NCBI GenBank assembly: GCA_030611905.1
Contig: JAUWOX010000076.1
Coordinates: 1-5,364 of the forward strand
Reading direction: 5' to 3'
DNA: 5,364 nucleotides
Origin: a bacterium
GTDB taxonomy: Bacteria; Patescibacteriota; JABMPQ01; JAQVVF01
The position numbers and the translations under genes were made by a program. Under the pieces are notes generated by a model. It did no database searches, was not told where the DNA came from, and saw nothing but the letters and a program-made list of their open reading frames with translations. Positions 1 to 5,178 of this stretch are shown here, in pieces. Every line of letters begins with the position of its first letter. Position 1 is the first letter of the stretch.

Positions 1-148
1 GGATCGCTTGGCCGATCTCGCTATGTCTATTAAAACCCACGCCCCACACAAGGTAGAAATACCAGATCCGGGCGTGGAAATCACCATGCTTCCTCCAGAA
101 TCTTTTAAATCAGAAAAAAAACCACGGCCAGAGAGAAAAAACTTTTAA
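1..148 (+). CDS. C-terminal end of a WQGMK-repeat protein (partial, first tandem copy)
   Basis: The window opens inside this gene; the first whole codon starts at 2 and TAA is at 146-148, leaving 48 residues. They align with the end of the next two genes. A degenerate final repeat (L-A-D-L-A-M-S-I-K ... H-K-V-E-I-P-D-P-G) leads into the motif V-E-I-T-M and a tail ending K-P-R-P-E-R-K-N-F. The intact neighbour has the same junction (L-E-I-T-M) and nearly the same tail (R-R-Q-F), so this is the 3' end of a third paralogue. It stops 8 nt before the next start codon, as in an operon. The number of repeats upstream is unknown. I recognise no family and assign no function. Confidence 0.8.
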   Translation, partial: DRLADLAMSIKTHAPHKVEIPDPGVEITMLPPESFKSEKKPRPERKNF

Positions 149-156
149 TAAATCTT

Positions 157-741
157 ATGGGCATTCGAAAACATTTTGAAAAAAAACCACCAGATGAAAA
201 TCTCAAGCTTCAGGATTTAAGTCTGAAACAAGAAGAAACTCCTGAACTTAAGTTTGACCCAGAAACTGAAATTACTGAATCAGCCTGGCAGGGAATGAAG
301 CAGAAATTAGAAAACTATCGAAATAGCGACTGGTGGGACTTTGCCGCTCTAGCCATGTCCATGAAAATTCTATCCCCTGACAAATCTTCTGAATTGAACA
401 TTGATGATCAAGCCTGGCAGGGAATGAAGCAGAAATTAGAAAACTATCGAAATAGCAACTGGCGGCTCTTTGCCGATCAAGCCATGTCCATGAAAATCCT
501 ATCCCCTGACAAGTCTTCTGATCTAAAGATTGACAATAAAGCTTGGCAGAAAATGAAACAAGAATTAGAAGCAAATCGAAATAGTAACTGGTGGGAGGAC
601 TTTGCCATTCAAGCCAGGCGTATGAAAATCATGGCTGCAGATAAAATTAAAGTAACAGATCAAGGTTTAGAAATCACCATGCGTCCCCCAGAATCTTTTA
701 AATCAGAAAAAAAGCCGCGGCCAGAGCGGCGACAATTCTAA
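157..741 (+). CDS. WQGMK-repeat protein, intact copy with three 43-residue repeats (unknown function)
   Basis: A 194-residue protein with no signal peptide or membrane segment, so probably cytoplasmic. A charged N-terminal cap (residues 1-42, beginning MGIRKHFE) is followed by repeats at about 43-85, 86-128 and 129-169 and a basic tail at 170-194. Each repeat reads as two short amphipathic helices, A-W-Q-G-M-K-x-x-L-E-x-Y-R and W-x-x-F-A-x-x-A-M-x-M-K-I-L, then P-D-K and a short acidic linker. This suggests a helical-hairpin solenoid, which is inference from the pattern. The start is supported because the next paralogue begins with the same cap in different codons (GGC ATT CGA versus GGA ATA AGA). 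That synonymous drift also shows selection on the protein. There is no Shine-Dalgarno site. I do not recognise the family; a scaffold or binding role is only a guess. Confidence 0.88.
   Translation: MGIRKHFEKKPPDENLKLQDLSLKQEETPELKFDPETEITESAWQGMKQKLENYRNSDWWDFAALAMSMKILSPDKSSELNIDDQAWQGMKQKLENYRNSNWRLFADQAMSMKILSPDKSSDLKIDNKAWQKMKQELEANRNSNWWEDFAIQARRMKIMAADKIKVTDQGLEITMRPPESFKSEKKPRPERRQF
283..663 (+). repeat. Three in-frame tandem repeats of 129, 129 and 123 bp
   Basis: The units lie at 283-411, 412-540 and 541-663. The first two share an exact 46-bp stretch (282-327 and 411-456) and are almost identical again around the A-M-S-M-K-I-L-S-P-D-K segment, so they arose by recent duplication or were homogenised. 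The third is more diverged and has A-A-D-K in place of S-P-D-K. The final unit of the third paralogue has A-A-D-K too, so the last unit appears to be a distinct capping repeat. Confidence 0.9.
696..728 (+). repeat. 33-bp exact repeat encoding the conserved basic tail (second copy at 1552-1584)
   Basis: The 33 bases at 696-728 recur exactly at 1552-1584, and the first 31 recur with two mismatches at 103-133. They encode the F-K-S-E-K-K-P-R-P-E-R tail shared by all three paralogues and contain the palindrome GCCGCGGC. The codons just downstream differ only synonymously between the second and third copies (R-R-Q-F). The identity therefore probably reflects both common descent and selection on the tail. 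Confidence 0.85.
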
Positions 742-769
742 TAAGCTAATCACCTAAAAAGCTAACACC

Positions 770-1027
770 ATGGGAATAAGAAAACATTTTGAGCGCAAAT
801 CGCCAGACGAAGATCTTAAGCTTCAGGATTTGAGCTTGGAACAAGAAAAAGCTAAACCCGAACTTAAATTTGATCCTGAAACAGAGATATCAGAGACTGA
901 CTGGCAGGGAATGAAAGATAGACTAGAAAGTTATCGTAATGATAATTGGTGGGATTTTGCAGATCAAGCCATGCATCTTAAAATCCTTTTCCCAGACAGA
1001 GTTTCAGAGCTTGATTTGAATGATTAA
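770..1027 (+). CDS. 5' fragment of the interrupted repeat gene: cap plus one repeat
   Basis: The 85-residue product made if the TAA at 1025-1027 acts as a stop. It has the complete N-terminal cap (MGIRKHFE ... F-D-P-E-T-E) and one repeat (from D-W-Q-G-M-K, residues 44-85). It lacks the basic C-terminal tail found in the other paralogues. As a lone unit it would have no capping repeat, so stable independent function is doubtful. Confidence 0.5.
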   Translation: MGIRKHFERKSPDEDLKLQDLSLEQEKAKPELKFDPETEISETDWQGMKDRLESYRNDNWWDFADQAMHLKILFPDRVSELDLND

Positions 1028-1522
1028 GCCTGGCAGGGAATGAAAGATGAATTAGAAAGTTACCGCCAGAATGATAACTGGTGGAGTTTTGCGTATCAAG
1101 CTATGAGTCTTAAAATTCTCTTTCCAAATAAAGCATCAGAACTTAATTTGAATGATTCAGCCTGGCAGGGAATGACGAATAAATTAGAAAGTTATCGCGA
1201 TAATGATTGGTGGAATTTTACAAATCAAGCCATGCGTCTTAAGATTCTTTTTACAGACAGAGTCCCAGAGCTTGATTTGAACGATCAAGCTTGGAAGGGA
1301 ATGAAAGGCAGATTAGAAGAAATGATGACTTCATCATATCAAGCCAGGAGTCTTAAAATCATTTTTCCAGAAAAAATGTCAGGTCTTAATTTAAATCCAG
1401 TATGGCAGAAAACGGAAAATGCATTGGAGAAATGTCGTCAAAATAATGATTGGCAGCTTTTTGCAAATTTAGCCACGAATCTCAAAATCCTCGCCGCAGA
1501 CAAAGTCGAAGTAACCGATCAG
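899..1522 (+). repeat. Five in-frame tandem repeats (129, 132, 129, 111, 123 bp)
   Basis: Units start at 899, 1028, 1160, 1289 and 1400. The first three are regular and carry L-E-S-Y-R, N-D-N-W-W or N-D-W-W, and L-K-I-L-F. Unit 4 has lost about six residues, including the two tryptophans. Unit 5 has the A-A-D-K signature of a terminal unit. Its length closely matches the last unit of the intact copy, which supports a fixed cap-repeat-tail architecture with a variable number of internal units. Confidence 0.88.
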
Positions 1523-1597
1523 GGTTTAAAAATCACCATGCCTATACCAGATTTTAAATCAGAAAAAAAGCCGCGGCCAGAGCGTCGTCAGTTTTAA
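1040..1597 (+). CDS. 3' fragment of the interrupted repeat gene: four repeats plus tail
   Basis: A 185-residue frame starting at an ATG 12 nt beyond the premature TAA, inside repeat 2 (M of A-W-Q-G-M-K). It keeps almost all of repeat 2, repeats 3-5 and the conserved K-P-R-P-E-R-R-Q-F tail, but has no N-terminal cap. The close ATG would allow reinitiation, but it is simply the conserved Met of the repeat and need not be a real start. The frame stays open and family-like to its end, so the lesion is recent or is bypassed. Confidence 0.5.
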   Translation: MKDELESYRQNDNWWSFAYQAMSLKILFPNKASELNLNDSAWQGMTNKLESYRDNDWWNFTNQAMRLKILFTDRVPELDLNDQAWKGMKGRLEEMMTSSYQARSLKIIFPEKMSGLNLNPVWQKTENALEKCRQNNDWQLFANLATNLKILAADKVEVTDQGLKITMPIPDFKSEKKPRPERRQF

Positions 1598-1624
1598 AAA
1601 TCTAAAAAACACGAATAATATTTT

Positions 1625-1630
1625 TATAGT
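1625..1630 (+). promoter_or_regulatory. Possible -10 box (TATAGT) before the glycosyltransferase
   Basis: The 55-base gap between the repeat genes and the glycosyltransferase is almost pure A/T and contains TATAGT, one mismatch from TATAAT, 22 nt before the start codon. I see no credible -35 element at the right spacing, and such boxes occur by chance in AT-rich DNA. The gene could instead be cotranscribed with the repeat genes. Confidence 0.22.
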
Positions 1631-1652
1631 TTTAGTTTTTTAAGTTTTAACA

Positions 1653-2771
1653 ATGATAATAGGCATAGACGCCTCTCGCGCTAATAAAAAAGTAAAGACC
1701 GGAACCGAATGGTATTCTTATAATCTTCTTTTAGAATTAAGTCAACTGGATAAAGACAATCAGTATTTTTTGTATACTTTCAATAATCCTTACGGCCGAT
1801 TATCAGACTTGCCTCAAAATTTTACAAATAAAGTTTTATCATGGCCGCCAAAATTTCTATGGACCATGCTTCGCTTATCGTATGAAATGAAAAAAAATCC
1901 TCCTGATCTTCTTTTTGTTCCTGCGCATATTATTCCATTAATTTCTCCTCAAAAAACAATCACTACTATTCATGACATTGGTTTTCGTCGCTTCCCGCAT
2001 CTTTATTCCGGCCTAGAACTTAAATATCACAATTTTGGTCTTAATCGGGCTATCAAAAAAGCTTCTACTATTATCACTATTTCAGAATTTTCTAAAAGAG
2101 AAATGATCGAACTTTGCCATATTGAACCAGAAAGAATTAAGGTTGTTTATCTGGGCTTTGACAGCAAAGAATTCAAGCCTATAAAAAATCAAGAAAAAAT
2201 TAATCAAATTAAAGAAAAATACAATCTGCCTAAAAAGTATATTCTTTTTATAGGTCGTTTAAATTTCAAAAAAAATATTCCGAACTTAATCAAATCTTTC
2301 AAAAAGATAATCATCGATCCAAAATTTGAAGATTACAAGCTAGTCTTAGCTGGCCAGCCAGAAACAGGCTATGACACAATCTGTCAAGAAATTAGTGAGC
2401 AAAATCTTGGTCATAAAATTATTGAACTTGGCTGGACTGATTCTGAAGATCTGCCTTACTTAATGAATGGCGCCAAATTATTTGTTTTTCCATCAAAATA
2501 TGAAGGTTTTGGCATTCCGCCCCTAGAAGCCATGGCATGCGGTATTCCAGTTGCTGCTTCCAACGCCGCTTCTATTCCAGAGATTGTTGGCGATGCCGCT
2601 CTTTTATTTAATCCTGACAATATTGATGAAATGGCGGAAAAAATTAAACAGGGACTTGGAGATCAGCAGCTCCGCCAAGAACTAATACAAAAGGGTTTTG
2701 AACAAATTAAGCGCTTTTCCTGGCAAAAATGCGCCCAAGAGACCTTGCAGATATTTTTAAATCAAAAATAA
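1653..2771 (+). CDS. GT-B fold glycosyltransferase, GT4-type (glycosyl transferases group 1)
   Basis: A complete 372-residue enzyme expected to move a sugar from a nucleotide-sugar donor to a glycan or lipid acceptor at the cytoplasmic face of the membrane. The N-terminal Rossmann domain (about 1-185) starts G-I-D-A-S-R-A, has T-G-T-E-W-Y-S near 16-22 and H-D-I-G at 107-110. The C-terminal domain (about 195-365) opens with the K-Y-I-L-F-I-G-R-L strand. Its F-K-K-N-I segment holds the usual donor-phosphate contacts R202 and K206/K207. The E-x7-E motif is at E284 and E292 within Y-E-G-F-G-I-P-P-L-E-A-M-A-C-G, followed by G-I-P-V-A-A-S and I-P-E-I-V-G-D-A-A. Length and motifs are normal and the start precedes the first beta strand directly. 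Donor, acceptor and pathway cannot be read from the sequence, and no other glycan gene is in view. There is no Shine-Dalgarno site. Confidence 0.93.
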   Translation: MIIGIDASRANKKVKTGTEWYSYNLLLELSQLDKDNQYFLYTFNNPYGRLSDLPQNFTNKVLSWPPKFLWTMLRLSYEMKKNPPDLLFVPAHIIPLISPQKTITTIHDIGFRRFPHLYSGLELKYHNFGLNRAIKKASTIITISEFSKREMIELCHIEPERIKVVYLGFDSKEFKPIKNQEKINQIKEKYNLPKKYILFIGRLNFKKNIPNLIKSFKKIIIDPKFEDYKLVLAGQPETGYDTICQEISEQNLGHKIIELGWTDSEDLPYLMNGAKLFVFPSKYEGFGIPPLEAMACGIPVAASNAASIPEIVGDAALLFNPDNIDEMAEKIKQGLGDQQLRQELIQKGFEQIKRFSWQKCAQETLQIFLNQK

Positions 2772-2785
2772 ATCACTTACTCTTT

Positions 2786-3040
2786 GTGATGAAACACCAG
2801 TGTCACGCCTTCAAGCTTTTCTAGCCTGTCCTCACCGCGAAGGAGAACTCAAATCAGTCCTGACTGCAACAATAGGCTCGCTCGAAATAGAGAAAGCAAT
2901 CGTTAAATTGCTTATTGTTCTCATTGTCTGAAAGTGCTGAGTGCATGCAATGAGCCACTTCTGTATCCACAATAAACATAAGAGACAACTTTAACGTACT
3001 TTTTGAACAAAACGAAGCATAGACTTCGTCTTTTTATTTA
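2786..3040 (+). ncRNA. Candidate structured non-coding RNA, unclassified
   Basis: Complementary segments are dense. AGCAAT (2895-2900) pairs with ATTGCT (2907-2912), AACAATA (2868-2874) with TATTGTT (2913-2919), and CTCATTG (2920-2926) with CAATGAG (2948-2954). All 20 bases at 2907-2926 are thus used by three abutting helices that could stack coaxially. Smaller hairpins are CAGT/ACTG (2855-2866), TCCT/AGGA (2829-2844) and GTG...ACA/TGTCAC (2786-2806). AGCCT (2823-2827) with AGGCT (2874-2878) is an alternative or pseudoknot pairing. The terminator at the end sets the strand. I looked for hallmarks of tmRNA, RNase P RNA, SRP RNA and tRNA and saw none. The 5' end is approximate and I found no convincing promoter. 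It could instead be a long 3' UTR of the glycosyltransferase. Confidence 0.4.
3012..3040 (+). terminator. Intrinsic terminator (6-bp stem plus T-tract)
   Basis: ACGAAG (3012-3017) pairs with CTTCGT (3024-3029) around the loop CATAGA, followed by CTTTTTATTTA. The stem is short with three G-C pairs, so strength is modest. The T-run is better on the + strand; the other strand offers only TTTTG. It would end transcription from the glycosyltransferase or the candidate RNA before the replication gene. Confidence 0.55.
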
Positions 3041-3088
3041 GAAAATGCTTAAATAAGCCTAAATATTTTGTCTTGGTCAAGCCAAAAA

Positions 3089-3144
3089 TAGACATTGAAC
3101 GGCTACTATCGACGATAATAGCCGTTAAATATACACAGTGTCTA
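3089..3144. repeat. 56-nt imperfect hairpin with 21 base pairs
   Basis: The outer stem pairs TAGACATTG (3089-3097) with CAGTGTCTA (3136-3144): eight Watson-Crick pairs and one T-G. The middle stem is AACGGCTA (3098-3105) with TAGCCGTT (3119-3126), and the inner stem is TATC/GATA (3107-3110, 3114-3117) closed by GAC. Nine bases (3127-3135) bulge on the 3' side and C3106/A3118 are mismatched. On the - strand five T residues (complement of 3084-3088) follow the stem directly, giving terminator geometry, but no - strand gene lies upstream of it. A regulatory RNA element or small mobile-element remnant is also possible. Confidence 0.6.
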
Positions 3145-3204
3145 ATAAACAAGATTTTTCTTTTACTCATTTCCTCTTTCCCGTTACCTCAATATATGCT
3201 AAAT

Positions 3205-3210
3205 TATAAT
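3205..3210 (+). promoter_or_regulatory. Perfect -10 box (TATAAT), probably driving a leaderless holB transcript
   Basis: TATAAT lies 8 nt before the ATG at 3219. Transcription normally begins 6-8 nt past this box, so the message would start at or next to the start codon with no room for a ribosome binding site. No clear -35 hexamer sits 16-18 nt upstream. The box follows the terminator and the hairpin region, a sensible place for the promoter of the downstream gene group. Confidence 0.5.
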
Positions 3211-3218
3211 AGAAATAT

Positions 3219-4100
3219 ATGAAATTCATTGGCAATGAAAGAATTGTTAATATACTCAAAAAAAGCATAGAAAAAGATCAAATCTTCCATGCTTATTTGT
3301 TTTCTGGTCCCTCGAATTTAGGCAAAAAGACCTTAGCTTTAAAATTCGCCCAAGACCTTCAATGTTCTGATAACGATCTTCACATCCTAGACAAAAATTC
3401 CCCCATCAAAATAGAAGAAATTCGCGATCTTCAGCATAAGCTCCAATTGTCTTCTCAATCTAAATACAAGATAGCCATAATTAATGATGCCGCTCTTATT
3501 ACTCAAGAAGCCGCTAACGCTTTACTAAAAACGCTGGAAGAACCAGTTCGAAATACAATCTTAATTCTTATCACTCAAAACAAAGAAAAAATAATTCCAA
3601 CCATTACCTCTCGCTGTATTATTTATAATTTCAATTTAGTCACTCAAAAACAAATAAATAATTTAATTCAGGAATTCAATCTAACTCCAAAAGAAAAAGA
3701 ACAAATCTTAACTTTGTCCTGCGGCCGCCCAGGAATTGCTCTGGCTCTCGTTCAAAACAAAAAAGCGTTATTAAATCGCCGAAAATTTTTATCAAATTTT
3801 AATCGCTTATTGCAGTCAGACATTAACACTCAATTTCTGTTTGTAGAAAAAATTTTCAAACAAGATCTTAATAAAACAATAAATATTTGGCTTTCGTGGT
3901 TCCGTGATTTATTATTAATCAAATCCAGTAATCATGATCTAGTTCTCAATCAAGCCAATTTACCAGAACTTAAGCAGATTTCTGCAAAATATTCTAGTAA
4001 AAAAATTATTGATTTTATAGATTATCTGAAAAATTTAAATCAACAAATTCCATTTGTTAACGAAAAAATTGCTTTAGAAAACTTTTTTTTAAAAACATAA
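3219..4100 (+). CDS. holB: DNA polymerase III delta-prime subunit (clamp loader, AAA+ fold)
   Basis: A 293-residue clamp-loader subunit that acts with delta and gamma/tau to load the sliding clamp at primed DNA. Visible are H-A-Y-L-F-S-G (24-30) running into a P-loop-like G-P-S-N-L-G-K-K-T (30-38) and K-I-A-I-I-N-D-A (84-91) in the Walker B position. A-N-A-L-L-K-T-L-E-E-P (99-109) and the clamp-loader S-R-C motif (131-133) with its arginine finger follow, then the sensor-2-like G-R-P-G-I-A-L (169-175). The helical collar domain fills the C-terminus. Walker B lacks the catalytic acidic pair (N-D, not D-E), which fits a non-hydrolysing delta-prime and not gamma/tau. The four-cysteine zinc module is missing: only C49 remains, with a shortened loop before the K-I-E-E-I-R segment. 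The gene ends 5 nt before the next start. A generic AAA+ label is the fallback. Confidence 0.87.
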   Translation: MKFIGNERIVNILKKSIEKDQIFHAYLFSGPSNLGKKTLALKFAQDLQCSDNDLHILDKNSPIKIEEIRDLQHKLQLSSQSKYKIAIINDAALITQEAANALLKTLEEPVRNTILILITQNKEKIIPTITSRCIIYNFNLVTQKQINNLIQEFNLTPKEKEQILTLSCGRPGIALALVQNKKALLNRRKFLSNFNRLLQSDINTQFLFVEKIFKQDLNKTINIWLSWFRDLLLIKSSNHDLVLNQANLPELKQISAKYSSKKIIDFIDYLKNLNQQIPFVNEKIALENFFLKT

Positions 4101-4105
4101 ATATT

Positions 4106-5143
4106 ATGAAAAGAAAACTAACCCTCATTTTAATCTTAACAATAATGATCCTCGCGGGTTTTTCCTGCTCTCGTGCTCCTAAGGACATTTCAATTTTTAA
4201 AAGTTCAGACGCGGGAGAAAATTGGGAGCAAAAAACACAATTAGGCGAAAAAAAATCAATTGCCGGGCTTGACGTCTTGAGCGTTGCGGTTGATCCAGAA
4301 AGTTCCAACAATGTTTTTATTGGAACCATAGAAAAAGGAATCTTTCGCAGCCAAAACGGGGCTGACGTATGGGAAGAAACTTCCTTAAAACAGGGCATTT
4401 TTTACACCATAGCTATCGATCCAAAGGACAGCAACATTGTTTATGTCGGAGGAAAAATGGGGGATTTAGGAAAGATTTTTAAGAGCACCGATGGTGGAAA
4501 TGAATTTATTGAAGTTTATTCAGAAACTCATGCCAAACAAAAAGTTAAAAAAATAGTAATTGATCATTATGATCCAAAAATAGTTTACGCAGGACTAAGC
4601 ACTGGCGCGTTTCTAAAAAGCACTGATCGAGGCAAGAGCTGGATAGCCGCTAATTGGTTTGAAGGCCCCATTGAAACAATCGCCATGAGTGCGCAAGATT
4701 CTAGGACAATGCTTGTTTCAGTTTTGGGTCGTTACGTTTACAAAACCATAGATGGAGGAAAGACTTGGAAGGATTTAGAACCAGGCCTAGAAGAATTTAC
4801 TGGAGCCGATGAGACTTACAGTATTGTTTTTGATCCCAAAGATGACAAGATAGTTTATCTTGGTTCCAATTTTGGATTACTGAAATCAACCAACCAGGGC
4901 AAGTCATGGAAAAAAATAGAGGCGCTTATTGAAGAAAGCAGATATGAATATATGTCTTTGGCAATTAATCCCAAAAAGACAAAAAGTATATATTTAGGCA
5001 CTGAAACCAATATGTATAAAACAATAAATGGAGGAAAGGACTGGGAAGTAAAGAAGATCACCAATAATCAAATAAGAGATATCGCTATTGACGACCAGGC
5101 TCCAAAAAATATATATACTGGAGTTATAAAAATACAAGAATAA
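4106..5143 (+). CDS. BNR/Asp-box beta-propeller lipoprotein (Ycf48/sortilin-like)
   Basis: A 345-residue exported protein. A K-R-K start and hydrophobic core (residues 5-18) lead to C21 in A-G-F-S-C-S, a probable lipid-attachment cysteine, though G at -3 is unusual for a lipobox. Seven Asp-box motifs (S-x-D-x-G-x-x-W and variants) begin at about 33, 82, 127, 172, 214, 261 and 306, spaced 42-49 residues. Between them are strands of the I-A-I-D-P-K-x-x-x-I-V-Y-x-G type. This predicts a seven-bladed propeller on the outer face of the membrane. Motifs 2 (S-Q-N-G-A-D-V-W) and 3 (ending F) are degenerate. Sialidase catalytic residues are not evident, so a binding or assembly role like Ycf48 is likelier than hydrolysis. 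It starts 5 nt after holB, has no Shine-Dalgarno site, and is probably cotranscribed with its neighbours. Confidence 0.85.
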   Translation: MKRKLTLILILTIMILAGFSCSRAPKDISIFKSSDAGENWEQKTQLGEKKSIAGLDVLSVAVDPESSNNVFIGTIEKGIFRSQNGADVWEETSLKQGIFYTIAIDPKDSNIVYVGGKMGDLGKIFKSTDGGNEFIEVYSETHAKQKVKKIVIDHYDPKIVYAGLSTGAFLKSTDRGKSWIAANWFEGPIETIAMSAQDSRTMLVSVLGRYVYKTIDGGKTWKDLEPGLEEFTGADETYSIVFDPKDDKIVYLGSNFGLLKSTNQGKSWKKIEALIEESRYEYMSLAINPKKTKSIYLGTETNMYKTINGGKDWEVKKITNNQIRDIAIDDQAPKNIYTGVIKIQE

Positions 5144-5178
5144 AATATTTTAGCGTTTTATTATTTAATTTTAAATCT

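Larger units (their letters stand above)
770..1597 (+). pseudogene. Third WQGMK-repeat gene, interrupted by an in-frame TAA (five repeats)
   Basis: Read through, this is one 275-codon gene with cap, five repeats and tail. Codon 86 (1025-1027) is TAA where the equivalent linker position is Q (CAA) or S (TCA) in other units, so one C-to-T change explains it. The frame does not shift: repeat 1 ends at the stop and repeat 2 begins with the next codon. Repeats are at 899-1027, 1028-1159, 1160-1288, 1289-1399 and 1400-1522. The fourth is shortened and has lost the W-W motif. The cap and tail match the intact copy with many synonymous differences, so the gene was functional until recently or still is. 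It could be a young pseudogene, a readthrough gene, two translated halves, or a sequencing error. It starts 28 nt after the previous stop and has no Shine-Dalgarno site. Confidence 0.75.
2772..3218. other. 447-base gene-free stretch rich in inverted repeats
   Basis: No reading frame here resembles a known protein. From the 5' side it holds a cluster of hairpins (2786-2954), a modest intrinsic terminator (3012-3040), an A/T-rich hairpin (GCTT/AAGC near 3047-3058), a long imperfect hairpin (3089-3144), a pyrimidine-rich tract (about 3155-3182) and a TATAAT box at 3205-3210. The first 190 bases look noticeably richer in G and C than the rest of the intergenic DNA, as expected of structured RNA in an AT-rich genome. 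Confidence 0.8.

Noticed and set aside
272..574. Open reading frame of about 100 codons on the - strand
   Set aside because: It is the complement of the repeat units and stays open only because the same DNA recurs; the + strand frame shows paralogue conservation with synonymous drift, the - strand frame has no independent support.
1598..1652. TAAAAAAC/GTTTTTTA inverted repeat between the repeat genes and the glycosyltransferase as a terminator
   Set aside because: It has a single G-C pair and a long loop, which is too weak to call in such AT-rich DNA.
2800..2931. 43-residue + strand frame starting at GTG, with a plausible-looking composition
   Set aside because: It has only a GTG start, no ribosome binding site and no recognisable domain, and it coincides with the paired segments. 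Translated conservation in relatives would be needed to revive it.
2854..2979. 41-residue - strand frame with an ATG, rich in Cys, Asn and Glu
   Set aside because: It lies in the densest hairpin cluster, has no ribosome binding site, no recognisable motif and no supporting neighbour. A frame this short can be open by chance.
2772..3040. Possible tmRNA, RNase P RNA, SRP RNA or 6S RNA
   Set aside because: I looked for a tRNA-like acceptor end with CCA and tag peptide, the RNase P core strings (GAGGAAAGUCC-like), the SRP GGAAGCAGC loop region and a 6S-type single long hairpin with central bubble, and saw none.
4057..4398. Open frame of 113 codons on the - strand across the holB/propeller junction
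   Set aside because: It overlaps two well-supported + strand genes and its translation shows no domain.
4855..5064. Open frame of 69 codons on the - strand in the propeller gene
   Set aside because: It lies wholly opposite recognised Asp-box repeats and looks like low-complexity hydrophobic sequence read from the wrong strand.
157..5143. Alternative genetic code with UGA read as glycine (as in Gracilibacteria and SR1)
   Set aside because: No gene has an in-frame TGA and the one disruptive stop is TAA, which that code does not reassign.
5139..5162. AATAAAA/TTTTATT inverted repeat before frr as a terminator
   Set aside because: The stem is made only of A-T pairs, with no following T-run of note; it is expected by chance in this composition.
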